Positions 24,904 to 33,075 of a DNA stretch of 55,043 nt are shown here, in pieces. The position numbers and the translations under genes are program-made. The DNA is taken from positions 845 to 55,887 of the forward strand of contig DESI01000010.1 of assembly GCA_002361235.1 (NCBI GenBank), in the 5' to 3' direction. The notes below the pieces were generated by a model, which was not told the DNA's origin, made no database searches, and was given only the letters and a program-made list of their open reading frames with translations. Origin of the DNA: Porphyromonadaceae bacterium UBA3318. GTDB taxonomy: Bacteria; Bacteroidota; Bacteroidia; Bacteroidales; Muribaculaceae. Position 1 is the stretch's first letter. Every line of letters starts with the position of its first letter.

Positions 24904-25809
24904 ATGAAATATCATATTTGGCTTATATCCGTTATCTGTCTGATTATCGATGTCTCTTGCAATCGCACTTCCCGGTCTACGGGAGTGTCATTACAGGAGG
25001 ATTTATATGCGTTCATAGACTCCTTGTCCGGCAATGTAGGCGTGGCGTTTGTAAGCGAAGGGGACACCGTTACAGTAAACAATGGCGTACACTATCCGAT
25101 GATGAGTGTGTTCAAGATGCACGAAGCATTGGCCGTGGCGAATACTTTGGAAAGGTCCGGCATTTCGCTTGACACGATACTGTCGATCAATCGAGTTGAT
25201 CTCGACCTCGACACCTGGAGTCCGATGCTGAAGGAATATACCGCCGAACGCTTTACCGTTCCTGTCAGCAAGCTGATGGAATACGCCGTAACCAAGAGCG
25301 ACAACAACGCCAGCAATCTGCTGTTCAGGCATATCGTCTCCCCCACTGAAACAGATGCATATATCCGGTCCATTGCCAAGGACACCACATTCCGCATACA
25401 ATATTCCGAGGCCGAGATGAAAGCCAACCACGCATTAAGTTACTGTAATTACACCACTCCCCTTTCTGCGGCACTGTTGATAAAACAGGTGATGGAAGAA
25501 CCGGTTGTCGGAAAGAATTATCAAGACTCGATACGTCAATATCTGTCTACTGTCACGACAGGCCAGGATCGTCTCGGAAGCGTTACCGAAGGTTCAGACG
25601 TCGAGCTGTTCGCCCACAAGACCGGCAGCGGCTATCAGAACGAAGCCGGAGAACTGATCGCGCATAACGACGTCGGCTATTTCCGTCTGAGGGATGGCCG
25701 CAGCTATGCCCTTGCGGTACTGATCCGCGACTTCGCCGGCACCGAAGCCGATGCCTCGGCCATCATCGCCGACATTTCCCGCCGGGTCTATCATTATTGC
25801 AAGAAGTAA
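24904..25809 (+). CDS. Class A beta-lactamase (subclass A2-like)
   Basis: 301 residues with an N-terminal signal; Cys19 sits in a poor lipobox (IDVSC). All catalytic motifs are present: SVFK (68-71), SDN (132-134), an ExxxN omega-loop motif (E171, N175 in EAEMKANH) and KTG (239-241). The sequence style is that of the Bacteroidota CepA/CblA group of cephalosporinases. It should hydrolyse beta-lactams in the periplasm. It starts 2 nt after fecR, so it is probably on the sigma/anti-sigma transcript, an unusual place for it. No mobile element flanks it. Confidence 0.9.
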   Translation: MKYHIWLISVICLIIDVSCNRTSRSTGVSLQEDLYAFIDSLSGNVGVAFVSEGDTVTVNNGVHYPMMSVFKMHEALAVANTLERSGISLDTILSINRVDLDLDTWSPMLKEYTAERFTVPVSKLMEYAVTKSDNNASNLLFRHIVSPTETDAYIRSIAKDTTFRIQYSEAEMKANHALSYCNYTTPLSAALLIKQVMEEPVVGKNYQDSIRQYLSTVTTGQDRLGSVTEGSDVELFAHKTGSGYQNEAGELIAHNDVGYFRLRDGRSYALAVLIRDFAGTEADASAIIADISRRVYHYCKK

Positions 25810-25875
25810 CCCAAAGCAAAAGCAAACATTACAATAATTGGCCTTATTTATAATCAGTTAGCAATTCTATGACTT

Positions 25876-26031
25876 TCATTTTTCAACTCTGCCTACAGAA
25901 ATATTAGTGAGTCCTGTTTTCTTGCCATTTTTACCATCAGCCGAAACCACATCATAGATATCTTTCTCATCTGTTGCCTCAATTGGTTCAAAAGTTATTC
26001 TAAGAGTGGTATCATCAATCTTTATATGCAT
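25876..26031 (-). CDS. Possible small protein or gene remnant (51 residues)
   Basis: A minus-strand frame from ATG at 26031 to TGA at 25876 reads MHIKIDDTTLRITFEPIEAT, then DEKDIYDVVSADGKNGKKTG and a short tail. It is acidic, has alternating hydrophobic residues and no stops, and looks more like coding sequence than the opposite strand here. It overlaps the 5' end of the histidine phosphatase frame. It may be the tail of a lost gene. The rest of the gap (25810-25875) shows nothing. Confidence 0.3.
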   Translation of the reverse strand: MHIKIDDTTLRITFEPIEATDEKDIYDVVSADGKNGKKTGLTNISVGRVEK

Positions 26032-27313
26032 CTGTATGGCGCTGATAGCGGCTTTATCGGCACCGACTGTATGTCAGGCACAAGCACAGCGCAGCCGGGA
26101 GTTCAAAAACAAGTATAAATTGCAGGAGGCCGTGGTGCTGAGCCGTCACAACATACGCGCTCCCCTCTCCGACTCCAAGAGTGCGCTTGGCCGCATGACG
26201 CCGCACAAATGGCACAAATGGGGTGTTGGCAAATCCGAGCTTACAAGCCGCGGCGGGGCTCTGGAAACCATGATAGGACAGTATTTCCGTAATTGGGCGG
26301 TAGACGCCGGACTGTTCCCCGAGAACTGCATTCCTACAGCCGATGACGTCAACGTCATAGCCAACTCCATGCAGCGCTGCATAGCCACCGCACAATACTT
26401 CACATCCGGATTCATGCCCGTGGGAGGAATAACGGTCAACCACCGCTTCGCACCGAGTCAGATGGATCCGCTGTTCAATCCGCAACTCACCAAGGTCGGA
26501 CCTAAATTCAAGGAGGAAGCCCTAAGACAGATGAATGCAATGGGAGGCAAGAAAGGGATGTGGGGCGTGAACGAGAAACTGACGCCAAACTACCAGCTGA
26601 TTCACAGGACTCTCGACATGGACAGGAGCCCTATGGCCAAGGAAAAAGATCCCGCTATGGCCGGTCTCGACAACTATGACACTGAAATCGTTCTTGAACA
26701 GTGGCAGGAGCCGCATTTCAAGAAAGGGTCTGCCCTCCAGGACTATAACGGCGCAAGCGATGCGATGATTCTGCAATATTACGAGACTCCTGACACTTTG
26801 GCCGCTACATTCGGTCACGATCTAAGCCGCAGGGATGTTGAACAGTTGGCCAAGATCAAAGACATATATCAGGATGTGCTGTTCGCGGCTCCGATAGTAG
26901 CGACAAACGTTGCCAATCCGCTGATTCTATACATGTATGATGAGCTCCGCTCGCCCAACCGCAAGTTCACGTTCCTGGTGGGACACGACAGCAACATCGG
27001 CTCGGCTGCCTCCGCGCTTGGAGTGGAGAAATATGAGCTTCCCGGCACCATAGAGAAAAAGACTCCGATAGGCTGCAAACTCGTGGTTGAAAAATTCCTC
27101 GGACCAGACGGCAAGGAATATGCCGACATCAATCTGACATATCAGAGCGTGGACCAGTTCCGCAACATGGAACTGCTTAATTTGGACAACCCTCCCATGA
27201 TATATCCTTTGTCGTTAAAGGGATTACAGAAGAATGCCGACGGCCTTTATGACTTCGCGGACGTTGAAGCCCGCTTCGCCCAGGCCCTCGCCGCCTACGA
27301 CGCCCTCGACTGA
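26006..27313 (+). CDS. Histidine acid phosphatase (MINPP/phytase-like clade)
   Basis: Up to 435 residues. The phosphohistidine loop is RHNIRAP (RHN instead of the common RHG) and the distal acid motif is HDSN near residue 331. A signal-like segment precedes the mature part (MALIAALSAPTVCQAQ). The first ATG gives MVSSIFICICMALI; an ATG at 26036 would give MALIAALS, and neither start has the usual Lys/Arg N-region, so the real 5' end may have been altered. It probably removes phosphate from sugar or inositol phosphates in the periplasm. A terminator follows at 27342. Confidence 0.85.
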   Translation: MVSSIFICICMALIAALSAPTVCQAQAQRSREFKNKYKLQEAVVLSRHNIRAPLSDSKSALGRMTPHKWHKWGVGKSELTSRGGALETMIGQYFRNWAVDAGLFPENCIPTADDVNVIANSMQRCIATAQYFTSGFMPVGGITVNHRFAPSQMDPLFNPQLTKVGPKFKEEALRQMNAMGGKKGMWGVNEKLTPNYQLIHRTLDMDRSPMAKEKDPAMAGLDNYDTEIVLEQWQEPHFKKGSALQDYNGASDAMILQYYETPDTLAATFGHDLSRRDVEQLAKIKDIYQDVLFAAPIVATNVANPLILYMYDELRSPNRKFTFLVGHDSNIGSAASALGVEKYELPGTIEKKTPIGCKLVVEKFLGPDGKEYADINLTYQSVDQFRNMELLNLDNPPMIYPLSLKGLQKNADGLYDFADVEARFAQALAAYDALD

Positions 27314-27341
27314 GCATCAGATACACTTATTCACCATAATT

Positions 27342-27374
27342 ACTCCTGCCCGGTTACATGGACAGGAGTTTTTT
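27342..27374 (+). terminator. Factor-independent terminator after the histidine phosphatase
   Basis: Arms ACTCCTG (27342-27348) and CAGGAGT (27363-27369) are followed by a run of six T. It lies between two convergent genes and clearly serves the plus strand. Confidence 0.8.
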
Positions 27375-27401
27375 GTCAACGAAACAGTACATCCTGCCAC
27401 A

Positions 27402-30176
27402 TCACTGATTAGCATTCAGTAAAGATTCTATTTTTATGTTTATTTCCTGAACAGCCGATTTGTATTCGTCGTCGCCGTCAGCCTCCAGACAGATGGTAAC
27501 GGTCTGCCAGGAGCGGCGTGAATCTTTCCCGAAATAATTGTCATCGACACGGAAACTATATTCCCCCGTCTGTATGGCGGGTCCGGCAATCAAAACGGCC
27601 CTTGGTCTTGATACAGAATGATCCGCGGTCAACGTTTTGCGGTCATCTTCGGAAAAGAACGGCTCGATAACGAATTCTGTACCGGGAACAGACGCGTTCA
27701 TTTTCACATGGCCGGACGCATTGTATTTTATTATCTCACCATTTACCTTCGCGCCGAGATACTGCATTTTCCTATTATGAGAAGCGGCATATATCGCCTT
27801 GGTCCATTCGACCATCTCGTCGTCATGATACCAGAAACAGTCGTGCGGATCGGTGCTTTCAGAGCCATCTGCATACCATCGCGAATAGAGACGGCCTTCC
27901 TTGGGTCGAGGATTATTAATGGATTTGGCTATGAACCGTGCTATGTAACGCTGCGTCTCGTCGGAGAGGTCGAAATGACCCTTGCCGGCATCGCACAGAA
28001 ACGAAATGCGGCTGTCGGGATACATCATCCGGAATGCAAGTGCAGGACGCACCCGGGCCTCCCACCATTCATATTCCCCTTCAATCATCAGCCCCGGAAT
28101 ATAGTCTATGTTTCGCGTACGTCCCCATTCTACATTCTCTCTGCCATATCCGCAAAGATTGGTGCGCGGCGCATCTCCGTGAAACGATATTATGCAGAGT
28201 GTCCTGTCCGGGTTCCACGCGGCAAAATTCCACGGAAATGTTGCCTGTGCGGAATGTCCGAACGGGATTATAGGAGCAGTAGCGATTTCCGGATGCTCGG
28301 TACCTTTGGCAAAATCAGCCATTATTCTCTCAAAACGCTTCTGACAGCCATCTTCCGTGTCCCAATTTTGCGAACCACGCTGCACGAATGCCCTCGCAAC
28401 GCCAAGGCTGTCCATTGCCGCAGTGAACGCCGCACTGCGGAACAGCGCCTCCTCCGTCATATTCTGATGACAATACAGCACAGCCTTTACCTCCAAGGCT
28501 CCGCGCGGCAACCTTATATATGCACGTTCTCCCTCATTCCCTGTATGGTAGTCGAAAGTCACACGCGACTTCTGCAACTCGACTCTGCCGCGCATGTAAT
28601 CCGTAATAGCACGTACCGAATCGACATTGGCATGACAGCGGTCGAAACGTGTACCGAACGGGCCCATTGTCAGCGGATTACGGTCGTCGTTCTGGTGAGC
28701 GACACAATGCAGTACAAAATAATTTACCCCCGTATCACACAGTTTGTCTATGTCATCCTTGAAATTGCTCAAGACGGGTTGAATGTCCGCATCGCCGGGA
28801 TAGGCCGTGAAACATTCACATCCTATGATGTCGCGTCCCGCACTGTGGCCGTACCGTGACACAAAATATGGCCTCTCAATCGAACCGTAATGACATCTGG
28901 CCCAATATTCACTCATCGGCAAATCAAACGACATGCCGTATTCCTTGCGGTCGAAGTCTCCGTTACCGTATGGTTCTCCGGCCAGTTTAAGGCCATAACG
29001 GCCTATCATTTTTTTGAAAGGAAGAAGGAACTCAGACATGAAAAGCTTCTGTTTAGCCTTGGTGATTCTGCCTATGCCCCCATATAGAAAATCCTTGCCT
29101 TCTCCTGTAGTGATATATTCCGGACCAAGGGCCTCCGTCCAATCCTGACCGCCCGCTTCCCAACTGTCTATGCAGATGTATTGTAAGGTCGAGCCGCAGA
29201 ATTCCTTCAACTCCTCAAGAAGCGGCTTGAGAAAGCGGTTGAAATGTGCCTCCACTCCCTTGCGCGACAGTTTGTCCACTTCAAGTCCGATTCCGGCCTC
29301 GGAAGCGGCTGTGACCGTTTCGCCGTTGGTGGTGTATCCGACCCTGCGATATGTGATACCGCTGCCGGGAGAGGTCAGAATTTCCATACGGTCCAGATTC
29401 GAACCGCGGTTTGCCGTCAGTCGGATATATTTCCCGCTTGTCGGCTCAAACGACAGGTGCATCGGTATGTCTCTCGCTTTCAACGGACGCCCGGACATCG
29501 TTCCAACATTCTGCCAGTTCCTGCCGTCTTCACTTATTTCCACCTTGATTTTTGGCGCATAATCGCGGGGACCGTCGAACGGGTCCAGCGGCTTTTCCCT
29601 TTCCCCACGCCACAGATTTATACCTATTACCGGCTTCTTTCTGTTCAGTCTGACTATGACCGTTCCGTCTTTCTCAATTCGGCGGTTCAGAGTCTGCATT
29701 TCATCGTCACAAGTGGTTTTGAATGTCTTGATATCACGGTAGAAACCCATCTTGTGCACCGGAACAGGTGGATTTTTTCGGCCGGACACACTCCATGTAA
29801 GCTGTTTCATTGATTCTTCCGGTTTTATCCAGGGACCTCCCATAGCCGTATAGCCCGGCGAATTGTGCAGACCCAACACAATGCCGAGTCGCTTTGCTTC
29901 CTTACATGCATGTTTGACCGCATCTATCCATTCCCTGCTTCCATAATCAACCTGACCGCGACTCACACCGACCCACGTGTCGAATATAAAAGCAGACTCT
30001 ATACCTGCCGCCTTCATATATTCCAGGTCCTTGGTTATACCCTCTTTGGATATATTACCGTTCATCCATTCCCAGTAACAGCCGGTCACGGGATGTGAGG
30101 GTTGAACGGTTCGACCGGCAAACATCTGAAACGACAGCACAATGCCAAAGAATAATGAAATTAAGAATTGTTTCAT
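27402..30176 (-). CDS. GH106 alpha-L-rhamnosidase
   Basis: 924 residues with a signal peptide (residues 1-20, FQMFAG). The N-terminal domain has the family pattern YWEWMNGNISKEGITKDLE and HNSPGYTAMGGPWIKPEESM; a large barrel and C-terminal beta domains follow (WNPDRTLCIISFHGDAP, YSFRVDDNYFGKDSRRSWQ). It is somewhat shorter than many GH106 enzymes. It should release terminal L-rhamnose, which the rha genes at 3.1-7.6 kb can use. It is not in the main operon: it faces the same way but lies beyond the sigma/anti-sigma genes, convergent with the phosphatase. Confidence 0.88.
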   Translation of the reverse strand: MKQFLISLFFGIVLSFQMFAGRTVQPSHPVTGCYWEWMNGNISKEGITKDLEYMKAAGIESAFIFDTWVGVSRGQVDYGSREWIDAVKHACKEAKRLGIVLGLHNSPGYTAMGGPWIKPEESMKQLTWSVSGRKNPPVPVHKMGFYRDIKTFKTTCDDEMQTLNRRIEKDGTVIVRLNRKKPVIGINLWRGEREKPLDPFDGPRDYAPKIKVEISEDGRNWQNVGTMSGRPLKARDIPMHLSFEPTSGKYIRLTANRGSNLDRMEILTSPGSGITYRRVGYTTNGETVTAASEAGIGLEVDKLSRKGVEAHFNRFLKPLLEELKEFCGSTLQYICIDSWEAGGQDWTEALGPEYITTGEGKDFLYGGIGRITKAKQKLFMSEFLLPFKKMIGRYGLKLAGEPYGNGDFDRKEYGMSFDLPMSEYWARCHYGSIERPYFVSRYGHSAGRDIIGCECFTAYPGDADIQPVLSNFKDDIDKLCDTGVNYFVLHCVAHQNDDRNPLTMGPFGTRFDRCHANVDSVRAITDYMRGRVELQKSRVTFDYHTGNEGERAYIRLPRGALEVKAVLYCHQNMTEEALFRSAAFTAAMDSLGVARAFVQRGSQNWDTEDGCQKRFERIMADFAKGTEHPEIATAPIIPFGHSAQATFPWNFAAWNPDRTLCIISFHGDAPRTNLCGYGRENVEWGRTRNIDYIPGLMIEGEYEWWEARVRPALAFRMMYPDSRISFLCDAGKGHFDLSDETQRYIARFIAKSINNPRPKEGRLYSRWYADGSESTDPHDCFWYHDDEMVEWTKAIYAASHNRKMQYLGAKVNGEIIKYNASGHVKMNASVPGTEFVIEPFFSEDDRKTLTADHSVSRPRAVLIAGPAIQTGEYSFRVDDNYFGKDSRRSWQTVTICLEADGDDEYKSAVQEINIKIESLLNANQ

Positions 30177-30322
30177 TTTTATCAGTTCTTTGACCTAAGT
30201 ACGGTCACAGAACGTCATGCACTCATTAATAATGAAACAACTTTTGAAGCATTATAATTCAAAATCAGTTCATCGGGGCACTCTGTCTGAGCTAATAACG
30301 GATACAATCTTTCCTTCAATGC

Positions 30323-30352
30323 TTGTTTATTTAGAAAAAAGATGTATTTTTG
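30323..30352 (+). promoter_or_regulatory. Promoter of the MNT nucleotidyltransferase gene
   Basis: TTG at 30323-30325, 19 nt, then TATTTTTG at 30345-30352, a full match to the Bacteroidota consensus. The start codon is at 30371, so the leader is only about 12 nt. The remaining gap to the GH106 start (30177-30322) holds only a small palindrome TCATT-AAT-AATGA. Confidence 0.7.
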
Positions 30353-30370
30353 CATTTATAAATCAGATTT

Positions 30371-30709
30371 ATGTTAGAGCAGGAGAAATATAACAGGATT
30401 GTCCAGGCAATCATAAATAAAGCCGCAGAGATTCTACCTAAAGGATCACAGGTATCTCTATACGGTTCACGAGCACGTGGCGATGCTCGTCCGGACTCTG
30501 ACTGGGACCTTCATATTCTCGTCCCCGGAGAAGAACAACTGCCTATAACTAAATGGGACGAATATGGATGGCCTTTCGAACAGATAGGATGGGATTTTGA
30601 CGAATGGATCACGCCCCGTGTATATTCATTTGCAGGATGGATTAAACGCAACTTTCTTCCTTTCTACAAGAACGTTGAGAATGATAAGATAATCATCTTT
30701 CAAAATTGA
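30371..30709 (+). CDS. Minimal nucleotidyltransferase (MNT), antitoxin-like
   Basis: 112 residues. The nucleotidyltransferase core shows GSRARGD at 32-38 and the metal-binding D44-x-D46 in SDWDLHIL, so the active site is complete. In MNT/HEPN modules such a protein AMPylates or otherwise restrains a HEPN RNase toxin. The partner HEPN gene begins 20 nt downstream but carries a nonsense codon, so this antitoxin may be orphaned. Confidence 0.85.
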   Translation: MLEQEKYNRIVQAIINKAAEILPKGSQVSLYGSRARGDARPDSDWDLHILVPGEEQLPITKWDEYGWPFEQIGWDFDEWITPRVYSFAGWIKRNFLPFYKNVENDKIIIFQN

Positions 30710-30729
30710 ATACCTTAGACAACTTCTAT

Positions 30730-31143
30730 ATGACACTAAATTCTAAAGAACGGTCAGATATTGTCGAATACAGACTTGAGAGGGCCATTAAAACTATAAA
30801 GTAAGTCACGGATGTCGGATCTCTGGGATATTGGACTCTTGCAGCCAATCGCTTATATTATGCCGCATATTACGCAAGCGCCGCTTTGCTGATCAGCGCA
30901 GGCATAGATGCTACAACTCATAGAGGAGTTATCCGTATGATAAGTTCATCTTATGTCAAAACAGGTATGCTGCATGAAGAAGATTCCAAGCTATTGGGCA
31001 GATTGTTCACGATGCGCCAATCAGGAGATTACGAAGACTTATTTGATTGGGAAGAAAAAGACGTCTTACCCTTAATTCCACAAGTAAAGGACTATATCGA
31101 CAGGATTCAGAATATAATAGAGTCTACAACGCAAACTAATTAG
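30730..31143 (+). pseudogene. HEPN-domain protein with an early in-frame TAA
   Basis: From ATG 30730 the frame reads MTLNSKERSDIVEYRLERAI then KTIK and TAA at 30802-30804 (codon 25), and continues without further stops to codon 137. The continuation (GYWTLAANRLYYAAYYASAA, RQSGDYEDLFDWEEKD) is the core of PF05168-type HEPN proteins. A single GAA-to-TAA change would explain it. Apart from this the gene looks well preserved, so the loss is recent. Such proteins are usually RNase toxins paired with MNT antitoxins. Confidence 0.8.
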
Positions 31144-31159
31144 ATAACAACAGTCAACT

Positions 31160-31954
31160 ATGAATCAGAAGCTTTTGATGACAATTCTGGCGGTAGGTAT
31201 GATGTACCTGACATCGATGGCCAAAGATCCGGTCAAGATACCGTTGGGAACCGACAAGGATGCCGGCGTGATGTATGTATATCCTGCCGACAAGAGTTCG
31301 GGAGTAGCTGTTGTAGGATGCCCCGGCGGCGGTTACGCCATGAAGGCGATGGATCACGAAGGCTTCGATTTTGCCGGCGAACTCAATAACTTGGGTGTCA
31401 CATACGCAGTGGTGGATTATAGTCTGCCTCACGGACAGTCGGAAGTGCCTGGCGACGACTTGCGCAAGGCAATCAAGATCATGCGCGAGCATGCCAAGGA
31501 ATGGGGCATAGATAAAACAGGCGTCATGGGATTCTCGGCCGGCGGTCATCTTGCCTCGACCGTAGCCACACATTACGATGATGCCTCACGTCCCGATTTC
31601 CAGATTCTGTTCTACCCTGTCATAACGATGGACCCTGAATATACGCATTTGGGATCTAGAACCAATCTGTTGGGAGAGAATCCCCCGAAAGCGTTGGAAG
31701 GGAAATATTCCAACGAGCTACAGGTCACCCAAGACACACCTCAGGCCCTGATATTCCATTGCAGCGACGACGACATCGTGCCGGTAGCCAATGCCGTGAA
31801 TTACTACACCGCCCTACACCGGCATGGAGTTCCCGCATCCCTGCACATATTCCCTACCGGAGGCCACGGATGGGGATTCCGCGATTCATACCGGTACAAA
31901 TCACAGTGGCTCCCGGTCTTCCGCGACTTTCTCACATCCCTCAAGACGAAATAA
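31160..31954 (+). CDS. Secreted alpha/beta-hydrolase (acetyl-esterase-like)
   Basis: 264 residues with a signal peptide (residues 1-21). The oxyanion-loop motif CPGGGY is at 54-59, the nucleophile elbow GFSAGG has S126, an Asp candidate is in SDDDIVPV near 213, and the His is in GGHGWG near 240, a complete triad. The pattern fits the esterase/lipase group that removes acetyl or feruloyl groups from glycans. It starts 16 nt after the broken HEPN gene. It may belong functionally with the glycan genes, which is inference. Confidence 0.85.
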   Translation: MNQKLLMTILAVGMMYLTSMAKDPVKIPLGTDKDAGVMYVYPADKSSGVAVVGCPGGGYAMKAMDHEGFDFAGELNNLGVTYAVVDYSLPHGQSEVPGDDLRKAIKIMREHAKEWGIDKTGVMGFSAGGHLASTVATHYDDASRPDFQILFYPVITMDPEYTHLGSRTNLLGENPPKALEGKYSNELQVTQDTPQALIFHCSDDDIVPVANAVNYYTALHRHGVPASLHIFPTGGHGWGFRDSYRYKSQWLPVFRDFLTSLKTK

Positions 31955-31987
31955 TACTTTTCACATGTTTACGCGTTGATAACGAAG

Positions 31988-32344
31988 ATGATTAAAGATA
32001 GAAATCATATTGACCGCGCGAAGAACAATCTGCTTTCGGCATTGAAGGCGGAGCATGCGTTTTGGTCGTATGATTTAACTTCAATAACAATAGAAAACAT
32101 TGATGACGAACAACTGATTGCCTTGACAATGCGATATCTTGATTTACCTGAAATCAAGCAGCTGTTCAATATTTATTCATATCGAAAGATTAAGTCGGCA
32201 TGGCGTAAGTTGTTAGTGCCGGAAGGAGCCTACCTCTATACATTAAACCGCTTCTTTGCCTGGTATTATTTCAAAGCCAAGCGCCCTGACGCCTATTTAA
32301 AGTCATTGCAGACTCGCCACGTCAACAAACTAATCAACGCTTGA
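31988..32344 (+). CDS. Small hypothetical protein paired with an AbiEii-like gene
   Basis: 118 residues from ATG 31988. It is all-alpha by composition, with Trp and Tyr clusters (HAFWSYDLTSI, YTLNRFFAWYYFKAKRPDAY), and no family is recognised with certainty. The stop lies 6 nt before the nucleotidyltransferase start, and the sizes and order fit a two-gene toxin-antitoxin-like module in which this would be the regulatory partner. Confidence 0.6.
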   Translation: MIKDRNHIDRAKNNLLSALKAEHAFWSYDLTSITIENIDDEQLIALTMRYLDLPEIKQLFNIYSYRKIKSAWRKLLVPEGAYLYTLNRFFAWYYFKAKRPDAYLKSLQTRHVNKLINA

Positions 32345-32350
32345 TATCCT

Positions 32351-33001
32351 ATGAAAGGTCTCGCTCCGCATACTTCATCCATTTTTGAGACTCTCTCAAA
32401 ACTTGAATGCATCAAGCCTTATGTTCTTGTGGGAGGCACAGCTCTTTCCCTTCAATTAGCAACCAGACAAAGCGAAGATCTGGATTTTATGTCCTGGAGG
32501 AAATCTAAAGACGAGAAACGCGAAGTAGATTGGCCGACAATCAGAAAGGAACTCCAATCCATAGGCGAAGTGGAGAAATGCGATATTCTGGACTTGGATC
32601 ATATAGAATATATTGTAAACGGAGTTAAAATTTCCTTTTATGCCAATCCCAATTATTCTCCTTTGCAGGCAGAGATTCCTTTTCTCAATAATATAAGGCT
32701 TGCAGATCCTCTGTCTATAGGTGCGATGAAAATGGAAGTCATGTTGCGTCGTAGCAAATTCCGTGACTATTATGACATCTATTCGTTACTTGAGCATGGT
32801 GTTAAGTTACAGAACATGATTCGTTTGGCCTTAAAGTATTCCGGCCATAGATTAAAGACCAAGAACCTGATTGCAATGCTAACGCGTGGCAATCGATTCC
32901 TCCCCGACTCTCATTTTGCCACCCTCCGGCCAATCTATCCCATAGGACCAGAGGATATAGAGAATCGTATCAAAACCGAAATAGAATCTTTCGACCTGTA
33001 A
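32351..33001 (+). CDS. AbiEii/AbiGii-like nucleotidyltransferase
   Basis: 216 residues. The motif GGTALSLQL at 28-36 and the metal pair D43-L-D45 (SEDLDFMSW) are the fingerprint of the AbiEii-type nucleotidyltransferase fold; MKMEVMLRRSKFRDYYDIY is the second conserved block. Members act as toxins of type IV-like modules or in phage abortive infection. It is immediately downstream of a small partner gene. The active site looks intact. Confidence 0.8.
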   Translation: MKGLAPHTSSIFETLSKLECIKPYVLVGGTALSLQLATRQSEDLDFMSWRKSKDEKREVDWPTIRKELQSIGEVEKCDILDLDHIEYIVNGVKISFYANPNYSPLQAEIPFLNNIRLADPLSIGAMKMEVMLRRSKFRDYYDIYSLLEHGVKLQNMIRLALKYSGHRLKTKNLIAMLTRGNRFLPDSHFATLRPIYPIGPEDIENRIKTEIESFDL

Positions 33002-33019
33002 ATACATATTTCATCTTAT

Positions 33020-33050
33020 TTGGTTGGTTGAAGTATTCATATTAACTTTG
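33020..33050 (+). promoter_or_regulatory. Promoter of the DUF418 gene
   Basis: TTG at 33020-33022, 20 nt, TAACTTTG at 33043-33050, a full consensus match 26 bases before the ATG at 33076. Confidence 0.75.
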
Positions 33051-33075
33051 TAGGAAATAACCTGACTACCATATC

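Noticed and set aside
27618..28859. A 413-codon plus-strand frame opposite the GH106 gene
   Set aside because: No signal, domain or start context supports it, and the GH106 reading is clear.
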